DNA of 10,676 nucleotides from a bacterium. GTDB taxonomy: Bacteria; CAIJMQ01; JAADFP01. A program made the position numbers and the translations under genes. Location of the stretch: the NCBI GenBank assembly GCA_027021085.1, contig JALUVB010000122.1, positions 1-10,676 of the forward strand, read 5' to 3'. This document shows positions 5,124-10,676 of the stretch, piece after piece. The notes under the pieces are model-generated. The model was not told where the DNA came from, searched no databases, and worked only from the letters and a program-made list of their open reading frames with translations. Every line of letters starts with the position of its first letter. Within the stretch, counting starts at the first letter, position 1.

Positions 5124-6568
5124 CCTTCACCTTTACTGCTGCTGCCAAGCTCCCTTTCCAAGATTTCCCTCACTTTACCCGGATTAGCCTTACCCTGGGA
5201 TAATTTCATTACCTGTCCGATAAGAAATCCAAAGGCTGTTTTCTTACCATTTTTTATGTCTTCTACTGCACGAGGGTTTTTCAGGATAGCTTCCCGGACA
5301 ATCTTTTCAATTTCCTCCGCATCCGTCACCTGTGTCCAGCCTCTTTTCTGCACAATTTTTTCCGGCTCTTCGCCCGAATCAAAGATTTCGTGCAAGCAGT
5401 ACTTGGCATTTGTCTGCGTAATTAAATTGCTCTTTACCATCTCAAGCAGCCTGGCCAGTTTAGCAGCAGTTACCTTGCTTTCCCCTATGGTAAGTCCCCT
5501 CTCATTCAGCTCCCTCATCACCGGTCCCATTATCCAATTGACTACCACTCTGGGATGGGGACATGCTTTTACCACTTCCTCAAAAAAGCAGGAAATTTCT
5601 TTTTCTTCCACAAGAACTCCGGCTTCTCTTTTACTCAGCCCATACTCCTTTACGAACCGCTCCCTCTTTTTCAAAGGAAGCTCAGGGAGAGTAGCTCTTA
5701 TATCTTCTATCATTGTTTCGCTAATCTCCAGGGGAGGAATATCCGGCTCAGGAAAGTAACGGTAATCCTGCGCTTCCTCTTTGAATCGCATGGGATAACT
5801 CTCTCCCTTTTCTTCATTCCATAAGCGCGTTTCCTGGTAAATAGGCTTTCCCCTGCGCAGCCTTGCTCCCTGCCTCTCTATTTCGTATTCCAATGCCTGG
5901 AGAACAGACTTAAAAGAGTTAAGGTTTTTCATCTCCACCTTCGGCCCCAGCTCCTCGCTACCCTTCTCCCTGATAGAGACATTTGCTTCAAAGCGCAGAT
6001 GCCCTTCTTCCATCTTGCAGTTCGAGGCTCCGATATATATAAGGATATTTCTCAATTCATTCATGAAAGAATTTACCTCTTCCATACTTCGCATATCCGG
6101 ATAGGTAACAATTTCCAGGAGCGGTATCCCGGCCCTGTTCAAATCTACCAGGCTGAAATTTTTACCTTCTTCATGCACATTTTTACCCGCATCTTCCTCC
6201 AGGTGGACATTATGAATACGCACCCTTTTTACTTCCTCCCCCACCTCAAACTCCACCCAGCCATCTACTCCTATCGGGATATACTGCTGGGATATCTGGT
6301 AGTTTTTGGGAAGGTCGGGGTAATAATAATTTTTCCTGTCAAACCTGGTGTACCTGTTTATCTCGCAGTTCAGCGCCAGGCAGGTTTTAATTCCAATCTT
6401 TACTGCCTCCTCGTTTACCACCGGCAATACGCCGGGTAAACCAAGGCATACAGGACACACCTGGGTGTTGGGAGAAGAACCGAAGCGGGTAGAACAGGAG
6501 CAAAACATCTTGCTCCGGGTGGACAATTCAGTGTGAATCTCCAGTCCTATTACAGACTCAATTTCCAT
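5120..6568 (-). CDS. gatB: Asp-tRNA(Asn)/Glu-tRNA(Gln) amidotransferase subunit B
   Basis: GatB binds the mischarged Glu-tRNA(Gln) or Asp-tRNA(Asn), activates the side-chain carboxyl with ATP, and receives ammonia from GatA. From the ATG at 6568 the protein is 482 aa, the usual length. It begins MEIESVIGLEIHTEL, the canonical start. A zinc site is visible as C23, C25, C38 and C41 (CSC...CPVC), followed by LGLPGVLPVVNEEAV and the catalytic-cradle segment with YYYPDLPKNYQISQ (81-94). The C-terminal third is the helical YqeY-like tRNA-binding domain. The frame is open further upstream to 6610, but those 14 extra residues do not belong to the family and would deepen the overlap with gatA. The chosen start has a GAGG sequence upstream and overlaps gatA by 11 nt. 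Its stop overlaps the rdgB start. Confidence 0.96.
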   Translation of the reverse strand: MEIESVIGLEIHTELSTRSKMFCSCSTRFGSSPNTQVCPVCLGLPGVLPVVNEEAVKIGIKTCLALNCEINRYTRFDRKNYYYPDLPKNYQISQQYIPIGVDGWVEFEVGEEVKRVRIHNVHLEEDAGKNVHEEGKNFSLVDLNRAGIPLLEIVTYPDMRSMEEVNSFMNELRNILIYIGASNCKMEEGHLRFEANVSIREKGSEELGPKVEMKNLNSFKSVLQALEYEIERQGARLRRGKPIYQETRLWNEEKGESYPMRFKEEAQDYRYFPEPDIPPLEISETMIEDIRATLPELPLKKRERFVKEYGLSKREAGVLVEEKEISCFFEEVVKACPHPRVVVNWIMGPVMRELNERGLTIGESKVTAAKLARLLEMVKSNLITQTNAKYCLHEIFDSGEEPEKIVQKRGWTQVTDAEEIEKIVREAILKNPRAVEDIKNGKKTAFGFLIGQVMKLSQGKANPGKVREILERELGSSSKGEG

Positions 6569-8033
6569 GCGGGGACCTCTTATGAAAATCTGTAGCTTCC
6601 TGAAAGGCAAAGCCCAGATTCAAAATTCCGTACTCATCCAGGGGCTTTCCGATAATCTGCACCCCTACTGGCAGGTTTTGCTCCGTAAACCCTCCCGGTA
6701 TAGATAAAGCCGGAAGACCCGCCAAGTTCACCGGTATGGTGAAAATATCCGAGAGGTACATTTTCAAAGGGTCAGAAATTTTCTCGCCTATCTTAAAAGG
6801 AGGCGTGGGAGAGACAGGGGTGACAATAAAGTCGCAGGATTGAAAAGCCTTTTCAAAATCCTCCTTTATCAGTGTTCTCACTTTTTGAGCTTTCAGGTAA
6901 TATGCCTCAAAATAACCATGGGAAAGGGTAAATGTTCCCAGCATTATTCTCCTCTTGACCTCGCTTCCAAACCCATTATCCCTGGTCTCTTCCATCATAT
7001 CGATAACCGGGTTCTGACCGGTAATTGTATACTCGGGATTTCTAAAGCCGTACTGCACCCCGTCATAGCGAGCCAAATTGGAAGAGGCTTCGCAGGGCGC
7101 AACAATATAATAAGTGGCAACAGAGTATTTTGTATGAGGCAGGGTTATCTCCTTAACTATACAACCCATCTCCTGCCAGATTTTAATAGCTTTTTCTACA
7201 ATTTCCTTTACTTTTGGGTCGATTCCTTCAGAAAAATATTCTTTCGGCAGCCCTAAAATCTTTCCCCTGACTTTTCCGTTGAGCTGTTCCTCAGGCAGAG
7301 GCAAGGGAAGAGAGGTAGAATCGCAGCGGTCGTAGCCACCTATAACCTTCAGGAGGAGATAGGCATCTTTAACATCGCGTGCTATAGGGCCTATCTGGTC
7401 AAGGGAAGAAGCAAACGCCACCAGCCCATAGCGAGAAACACGCCCGTAAGTGGGTTTTAACCCGGTTACACTGCAAAAACTCGCCGGCTGGCGAATGGAA
7501 CCTCCGGTATCTGAGCCAAGTGCCACAATAGACTCACCCGCCGCAACTGCCGCGGTTGAGCCTCCGCTGGACCCGCCCGGTACCCTCTGGTAATCCCAGG
7601 GATTGCGGGTAGTCCCAAAATAAGAATTTTCCGTGGAAGACCCCATGGCAAATTCATCCATGTTGGTCTTTCCTATTATTATCATCTTCTCTTTTTTTAT
7701 CTTTTCCACCACCGTGGCATTATAGGGAGGGACGAAATTATAGAGGATTTTTGAGGCACAGGTGGTAAGAAAGCCCTGGGTGCAAATATTATCCTTCACC
7801 GCCAGGGGTATGCCTGCTAAGGGAGGCAAGTCTTCTCCTCTTGCCAGGGATTCATCAAGCGCCTTTGCCTCTTCCCGCGCGGCCTCCAGTCTTCTGGATA
7901 TGTAGGCATTGATTGACTTATCCTGAGCTTCCAGCCGGGCTATTACTTCGCTGGTAATATCAGAAAAACTTATTTCCCCTTTTCGCACCATTCCAGATAA
8001 CACATGGGCAGGCAGAAAAGGTAATTTACTCAT
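6558..8033 (-). CDS. gatA: Asp-tRNA(Asn)/Glu-tRNA(Gln) amidotransferase subunit A (glutaminase)
   Basis: GatA is the amidase-signature subunit that hydrolyses glutamine and channels ammonia to GatB. The 491-aa protein has the complete Ser-cisSer-Lys triad: K80 in GIPLAVKDN (74-82), cis-S155 in VPGGSSGGS (151-159) and nucleophile S179 in GSDTGGSIRQP (173-183). GTTRNPWD and GLKPTYGRVSRYGL are also as expected for GatA and distinguish it from generic amidases. Length is normal. The ATG at 8033 overlaps the gatC stop as ATGA, and the 3' end overlaps gatB by 11 nt. The order gatC-gatA-gatB is the usual bacterial one. Whether the enzyme serves Asn-tRNA, Gln-tRNA or both depends on the aminoacyl-tRNA synthetases elsewhere in the genome. 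Confidence 0.97.
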   Translation of the reverse strand: MSKLPFLPAHVLSGMVRKGEISFSDITSEVIARLEAQDKSINAYISRRLEAAREEAKALDESLARGEDLPPLAGIPLAVKDNICTQGFLTTCASKILYNFVPPYNATVVEKIKKEKMIIIGKTNMDEFAMGSSTENSYFGTTRNPWDYQRVPGGSSGGSTAAVAAGESIVALGSDTGGSIRQPASFCSVTGLKPTYGRVSRYGLVAFASSLDQIGPIARDVKDAYLLLKVIGGYDRCDSTSLPLPLPEEQLNGKVRGKILGLPKEYFSEGIDPKVKEIVEKAIKIWQEMGCIVKEITLPHTKYSVATYYIVAPCEASSNLARYDGVQYGFRNPEYTITGQNPVIDMMEETRDNGFGSEVKRRIMLGTFTLSHGYFEAYYLKAQKVRTLIKEDFEKAFQSCDFIVTPVSPTPPFKIGEKISDPLKMYLSDIFTIPVNLAGLPALSIPGGFTEQNLPVGVQIIGKPLDEYGILNLGFAFQEATDFHKRSPHGN

Positions 8034-8326
8034 TCTATAATCCTGGGAACTTTAAAGTAGCCTCTCTCCTTGGCAGGAGCATTATCCAGTGCTTCTTCTT
8101 GAGAAAGAGAGTCTGTCACACAATCTTTTCTCCACACGCTTTTAATGGTTACGGGATAAAAAGTAGGCAGGACATCATCAGTATCCAACTCCTTTAACTG
8201 TTCCATGAATTCCAATATGCCGGAAAGCTGCTTAAGATAAAGTTCTTTCTCTTCCCGGGTAAGTTTCAAGCGAGACAGCTTGCCCACTTTCTCTATATCT
8301 TTCTCGTTCAAAATATTATTTTTCAT
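8030..8326 (-). CDS. gatC: Asp-tRNA(Asn)/Glu-tRNA(Gln) amidotransferase subunit C
   Basis: GatC is the small subunit that wraps around the GatA-GatB interface and stabilises the complex. The 98 aa match the family length and pattern: LSRLKLTREEKELYLKQL (18-35), ILEFMEQLKELDTDDVLP (37-54), a central loop with R66-K67-D68, and the C-terminal NAPAKERGYFKVPRII (82-97). The ATG at 8326 is preceded closely by GGAAAG. It is the first gene after the predicted promoter at 8362-8390 and overlaps gatA by 4 nt, so the three subunits are likely translated together. Confidence 0.95.
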   Translation of the reverse strand: MKNNILNEKDIEKVGKLSRLKLTREEKELYLKQLSGILEFMEQLKELDTDDVLPTFYPVTIKSVWRKDCVTDSLSQEEALDNAPAKERGYFKVPRIIE

Positions 8327-8361
8327 CTTTCCGGCCGGTTAACAAGACAAATTAAAGTGTA

Positions 8362-8390
8362 ATTATACCCGATTCACCCCTGATTTTCTA
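8362..8390 (-). promoter_or_regulatory. Predicted promoter of the gatCAB-rdgB-acdAB operon
   Basis: On the minus strand a perfect TATAAT (8367-8362) lies 17 bp downstream of TAGAAA (8390-8385), which matches four of six -35 bases. Transcription would begin near 8355, giving a leader of about 30 nt before gatC. The -35 element and part of the spacer overlap the last codons of the DUF374 gene, which ends at 8374, so read-through from lpxB could also feed the operon. Confidence 0.6.
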
Positions 8391-9012
8391 TATCTCCCCC
8401 CAGTAATTTCTCTATCTTCGTCCTTATTTCCTTCCAGTTGCTTTTCTTTTCGGCAAGCAAAGTAAAAGGAGCAGTGATTTTCCCCCTGGCAAAAGGCAAG
8501 GGAAAAATAAACCTATCCCAGGAAGGTATAATTTTATAACGAGAGACAGAAAAATTCAGGGGAAGTATAGGAACGCGAGAAAACCCGGATATCCACAACA
8601 CGCCCTCTTTTAACTGGTAACGGGGACCGCGTGGACCATCGGGGATTACAATAAGATGATAACCACGCTGAAGGTATCTCAGTATCTCCTTCGCAGTGCT
8701 GGGAGAGAAATGTTTGCTTGAACCCCTTATAGAATAAATTCCCATCTTTCTGCCAACCCGTGCAATAAGCTCGCCATCCCGTGAGGGACTTATTAAGGCA
8801 ACGAATTTTTTACCTTTTAGAAACTTCAAGTAAAAAAGAATAAACAAAAAAAGCCGATTGTGCCAGAATACCCATATTAAATTCCCCTTTTCCCAATCCT
8901 TATTCAACCGCTTCTCCCATCTGATAGTCATTTGCACCATTTGCAGGTAAAGCAGAGAAATACGGGCAATAAGATTATCCATTTTCCTGTGAAAACCTAA
9001 AGATTTAGGCAT
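8374..9012 (-). CDS. DUF374 family lysophospholipid acyltransferase (possible lipid A late acyltransferase)
   Basis: The protein belongs to the LPLAT-like DUF374 family of membrane-associated acyltransferases. From the ATG at 9012 it is 212 aa. It has an N-terminal hydrophobic helix (about 13-30), FWHNRLFLF (49-57) with the presumed catalytic H51, the SPSRDGELIA block (75-84), RGSSK (96-100) and PDGPRGPRYQLKEG (124-137). Some DUF374 members (LpxJ) are reported to add secondary acyl chains to lipid A; its place directly after lpxB supports that role but does not prove it. The frame is open to a TTG at 9081, immediately after the lpxB TGA, which would add 23 residues. I prefer 9012 because GGAG stands five bases upstream of that ATG and the extra residues lack family similarity. 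The lpxB stop and this gene share one reading frame. Confidence 0.85.
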   Translation of the reverse strand: MPKSLGFHRKMDNLIARISLLYLQMVQMTIRWEKRLNKDWEKGNLIWVFWHNRLFLFILFYLKFLKGKKFVALISPSRDGELIARVGRKMGIYSIRGSSKHFSPSTAKEILRYLQRGYHLIVIPDGPRGPRYQLKEGVLWISGFSRVPILPLNFSVSRYKIIPSWDRFIFPLPFARGKITAPFTLLAEKKSNWKEIRTKIEKLLGGDIENQG

Positions 9013-9081
9013 CCCTTCTCCAAAATACTCTGCGCTATATACCCTAAATAACCCACTAAAAACAAGAAACCGGGCAACCAA

Positions 9082-10215
9082 TCACCGCTGCTTATCCCGC
9101 AAACTCCGGATAATAATCTCCGCTGCTCTTCCGGCCGCGCCCGGCTTTCCCAGCTTGTCCCTGATTTCCTTAAGGGTTTCTCTCATTCTTTCATTTTCCT
9201 TATCCCGGGAAAGTTTCTCCACCTCCCGTATTATTATATCCTGGTCAATACGGGGAGATACAAACTCCGGGATTATATTCTCCCCTTCCACCAGGTTTAC
9301 CAGGCCTATATGAGGAACACGAAGAATATTCTTCACCAACAAATGGGTGAGCATTGAAGGCTGATATATAATTATCATTGGCGTACCCAGGATCGCGGCC
9401 TCCAGGGTGGCAGTGCCTGAGGTAATTACCAGGAGATGAGAATACTTCATAAGTGCATAGGGATGTTCGGATACTATTTTTACTTCGGGAGGTAAAGGGC
9501 TAAAAGCATGAAAAAACTCTTCTTCCAGGCTCTTTGCCCTTAAAAGTATAAACGAGAATTCTTTTCCTTTTGCCTTCACCAGGCTCAATAACAAAGGAAT
9601 ATTCTTCCTAACCTCTGCTTCCCTACTCCCCGGCAATAATCCTATAACAGGTTTCTTGCCCAATCCGTAAATTTCCCGGAATTCTTTCTCCCCTATCTCC
9701 GCTTTAACCACATCCAGCAGGGGATGCCCAACATAATATACATCTATTCCCCTCTCTCTATAAAAATCCTTCTCGAAGGGAAGGATAACTACCATCTTAT
9801 CTATATATTTTTTTATCCAGTGCACACGCTTCTCTCCCCAGGCCCACACCTGGGGGCTAATATAGTAAATTACCCTTTTGTTATGCTCTTTGGCCACGCG
9901 GGAAAGACGCAGATTCATGCCTGGATAATCTATGGGAATAAACGCATCGTAGCGGCCCTTCCGGAGATGTTGAGCAAGCACGGCATAGACTCTCCTGAGT
10001 TTTTTCAGGTTTTGCAGCACTTCCTGGAATCCCACCACAGAAATCTTCTCATCAATCTGCAAAACCACATTCATCCCCGCTTCCCGCATTTTCTCCCCCC
10101 CCATCCCGCTTATCTCTATTCCCGGGGAAAGCTTCCGCAGTTCTCTTATCAGGAGAGAGCCGTGCAAATCCCCCGACTCTTCCCCCGCCACCATAAAAAT
10201 TCTTATTTTCTCCAT
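9082..10215 (-). CDS. lpxB: Lipid-A-disaccharide synthase
   Basis: LpxB is a GT19-family glycosyltransferase at the inner membrane that joins lipid X and UDP-2,3-diacylglucosamine to make the lipid A disaccharide. The 377-aa protein shows the family motifs in order: GEESGDLHG (11-19), SGMGG (36-40), IDYPGMN (95-101), YYISPQVWAWG (117-127), LPFE (145-148), VGHPLLD (162-168), LLPGSR (193-198), SGTATLEAA (266-274) and IGLVNLV (303-309). Length is normal and nothing essential is missing. The ATG at 10215 fits the family N-terminus, but there is no Shine-Dalgarno sequence in the short stretch before it. The DUF374 gene follows on the same strand. Its presence is the main evidence that the host makes lipid A. 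Confidence 0.97.
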   Translation of the reverse strand: MEKIRIFMVAGEESGDLHGSLLIRELRKLSPGIEISGMGGEKMREAGMNVVLQIDEKISVVGFQEVLQNLKKLRRVYAVLAQHLRKGRYDAFIPIDYPGMNLRLSRVAKEHNKRVIYYISPQVWAWGEKRVHWIKKYIDKMVVILPFEKDFYRERGIDVYYVGHPLLDVVKAEIGEKEFREIYGLGKKPVIGLLPGSREAEVRKNIPLLLSLVKAKGKEFSFILLRAKSLEEEFFHAFSPLPPEVKIVSEHPYALMKYSHLLVITSGTATLEAAILGTPMIIIYQPSMLTHLLVKNILRVPHIGLVNLVEGENIIPEFVSPRIDQDIIIREVEKLSRDKENERMRETLKEIRDKLGKPGAAGRAAEIIIRSLRDKQR

Positions 10216-10233
10216 AAATTAAGCAACCGTAAC

Positions 10234-10242
10234 ATTTTACCA
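10234..10242 (-). promoter_or_regulatory. Possible extended -10 promoter of lpxB
   Basis: The minus strand reads TGGTAAAAT (10242-10234), a TGn extended -10 with 5/6 match to TATAAT. No good -35 is found at 16-18 bp. Transcription would start near 10227, leaving a leader of only about 12 nt without a ribosome-binding site, similar to the leaderless arrangement predicted for the rhomboid gene. Confidence 0.4.
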
Positions 10243-10283
10243 GAAAGAAGCCGGAAACATACTCAGGGAAGACTGCCTTGCCA

Positions 10284-10320
10284 GTCTAACCTCCAAGGGC
10301 TATAGTCCAAGAGTTGTGAG
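10284..10320 (+). repeat. Degenerate A units and GTTGTGAGTTG word
   Basis: GTCTAAC (10284-10290) and a diverged GTCCAAG at about 10305 are followed by AGTTGTGAGTTG, the same word that follows array A1 in the left spacer near 966-977. It marks the start of the right-hand repeat cassette. Confidence 0.55.
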
Positions 10321-10324
10321 TTGC

Positions 10325-10377
10325 TCCCGATGAACATCGGGATGAGTTGCCAGTTCCCTGTCCCGGCGCATGCCGGG
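10325..10377 (+). repeat. Palindromic module D, copy 2
   Basis: TCCCGATG-AA-CATCGGGA (10325-10342) is a perfect 8-bp inverted repeat. It is followed by a CAGTTCCCTG word and CCCGGC-GCAT-GCCGGG (10362-10377), a perfect 6-bp hairpin. The order and orientation match the copy at 1029-1076, and the following GCACCTATGCCCCC resembles GCGCCTATTCCCCC there. Confidence 0.8.
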
Positions 10378-10426
10378 GCACCTATGCCCCCGCCTATGTT
10401 CTGCATTCTGCATCTTCCCTTTCTCA

Positions 10427-10461
10427 GTCTACAGTCTAAAGTCTACGGTCTATAGTCTAAA
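10427..10461 (+). repeat. Heptamer array A3: five GTCTANN units
   Basis: GTCTACA, GTCTAAA, GTCTACG, GTCTATA and GTCTAAA follow without interruption at exact 7-nt spacing. This is the cleanest example of the A family in the window. Confidence 0.88.
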
Positions 10462-10469
10462 ATGTTCCC

Positions 10470-10521
10470 CTCACTACTATCTACCCGCTACTCACTACTG
10501 CTCACTGTTTACTGTTTACTA
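10470..10521 (+). repeat. Heptamer array B3 and CTACT-rich stretch
   Basis: A CACTACTATCTACCC stretch contains the 19-bp direct repeat also found at 1296-1314. It runs into CTCACTG, TTTACTG and TTTACTA (10501-10521) at exact 7-nt spacing. The block lies between two A arrays. Confidence 0.78.
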
Positions 10522-10529
10522 TCCTTCCA

Positions 10530-10557
10530 GTCTAAAGTCTACAGTCTATAGTCTAAC
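10530..10557 (+). repeat. Heptamer array A4: four GTCTANN units
   Basis: GTCTAAA, GTCTACA, GTCTATA and GTCTAAC at exact 7-nt spacing end the right-hand cassette. Positions 10558-10621 beyond it show no gene or repeat that I recognise. Confidence 0.85.
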
Positions 10558-10621
10558 CTGTCCCCCAGTGGACGGGAAGGGGAAGCTGAGGTAGAATATA
10601 AAAAGGGATGAGGGTTGAAAA

Positions 10622-10676
10622 CTAATTTCTTATTGATTTTTTCTTTGCTTTTTGCCGGATTACTTTCCGGCGGTAT
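10622..10676 (-). CDS. Possible C-terminal end of an unidentified gene entering from the right edge
   Basis: One minus-strand frame reads YRRKVIRQKAKKKSIRN and stops at TAG (10624-10622). The strongly basic tail would suit the end of a protein, and the orientation matches lpxB downstream. Only 17 codons are visible and another frame is also open here, so this is a weak call and no product can be named. Confidence 0.2.
   Translation of the reverse strand, partial: YRRKVIRQKAKKKSIRN

Noticed and set aside
6569-6610. Upstream extension of gatB to 6610
   Set aside because: The additional 14 residues are not part of the GatB N-terminus, which starts at MEIESVIGLEIHTEL, and they lie inside the gatA coding sequence.
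10370-10594. Plus-strand open frame in the right spacer
   Set aside because: Its translation is mostly the period-7 repeats (VYSLKSTVYSLK), and it has no family resemblance or plausible start signal.
10654-10671. GCCGGA-TTACTT-TCCGGC hairpin as a terminator near the right edge
   Set aside because: On the plus strand the T-run lies before, not after, the stem; on the minus strand it is followed by A-rich sequence. It may be part of coding sequence.

Overview
The window looks like chromosomal DNA from an uncultivated, anaerobic, Gram-negative-type (diderm) bacterium. LpxB and a neighbouring DUF374 acyltransferase point to lipid A synthesis and an outer membrane. Separate alpha and beta subunits of an ADP-forming acyl-CoA synthetase suggest fermentative ATP production with acetate as product. 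GatCAB indicates that Asn-tRNA and/or Gln-tRNA are made by transamidation. The genus or phylum cannot be named from the sequence alone. Several candidate phyla known mainly from metagenomes have this gene mix, but that placement is inference.

Layout. (1) At 1-787, on the minus strand, lie the 5' part of dtd (D-aminoacyl-tRNA deacylase, cut by the window edge) and, just upstream of it, an internally deleted and start-less remnant of a URO-D-like protein. (2) At 788-1563 is a gene-free, highly repetitive spacer. It holds period-7 repeats of two kinds (GTCTANN and TTYACTR), palindromic 26-bp REP-like units in alternating orientation, and short perfect hairpins. (3) At 1564-2274, on the plus strand, is a rhomboid intramembrane serine protease with a promoter placed so that its mRNA would be leaderless. 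(4) From 8326 down to 2350, on the minus strand, is a tightly packed gatC-gatA-gatB-rdgB-acdA-acdB operon. Four of its five junctions overlap and the fifth has a 12-nt gap. A consensus-like promoter sits just upstream of gatC, overlapping the end of the preceding gene. (5) From 10215 down to 8374, on the minus strand, are lpxB and a DUF374 lysophospholipid acyltransferase. (6) At 10216-10676 is a second repeat-rich spacer built from the same modules as region 2, with a possible C-terminal tail of another minus-strand gene at the extreme right edge.

The genes form two functional groups. lpxB and the DUF374 protein act in outer-membrane lipid A assembly. GatCAB corrects mischarged tRNA, RdgB removes non-canonical purine nucleotides, and AcdAB makes ATP from acyl-CoA; dtd on the left is another translation-quality enzyme. 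No mobile element with its own transposase, CRISPR array, tRNA or rRNA was seen.

I see no clearly new multi-gene system here. The most unusual content is the composite repeat system in the two spacers, followed by the collapsed URO-D-like gene. The protein-coding genes are otherwise well-known families with intact key motifs.
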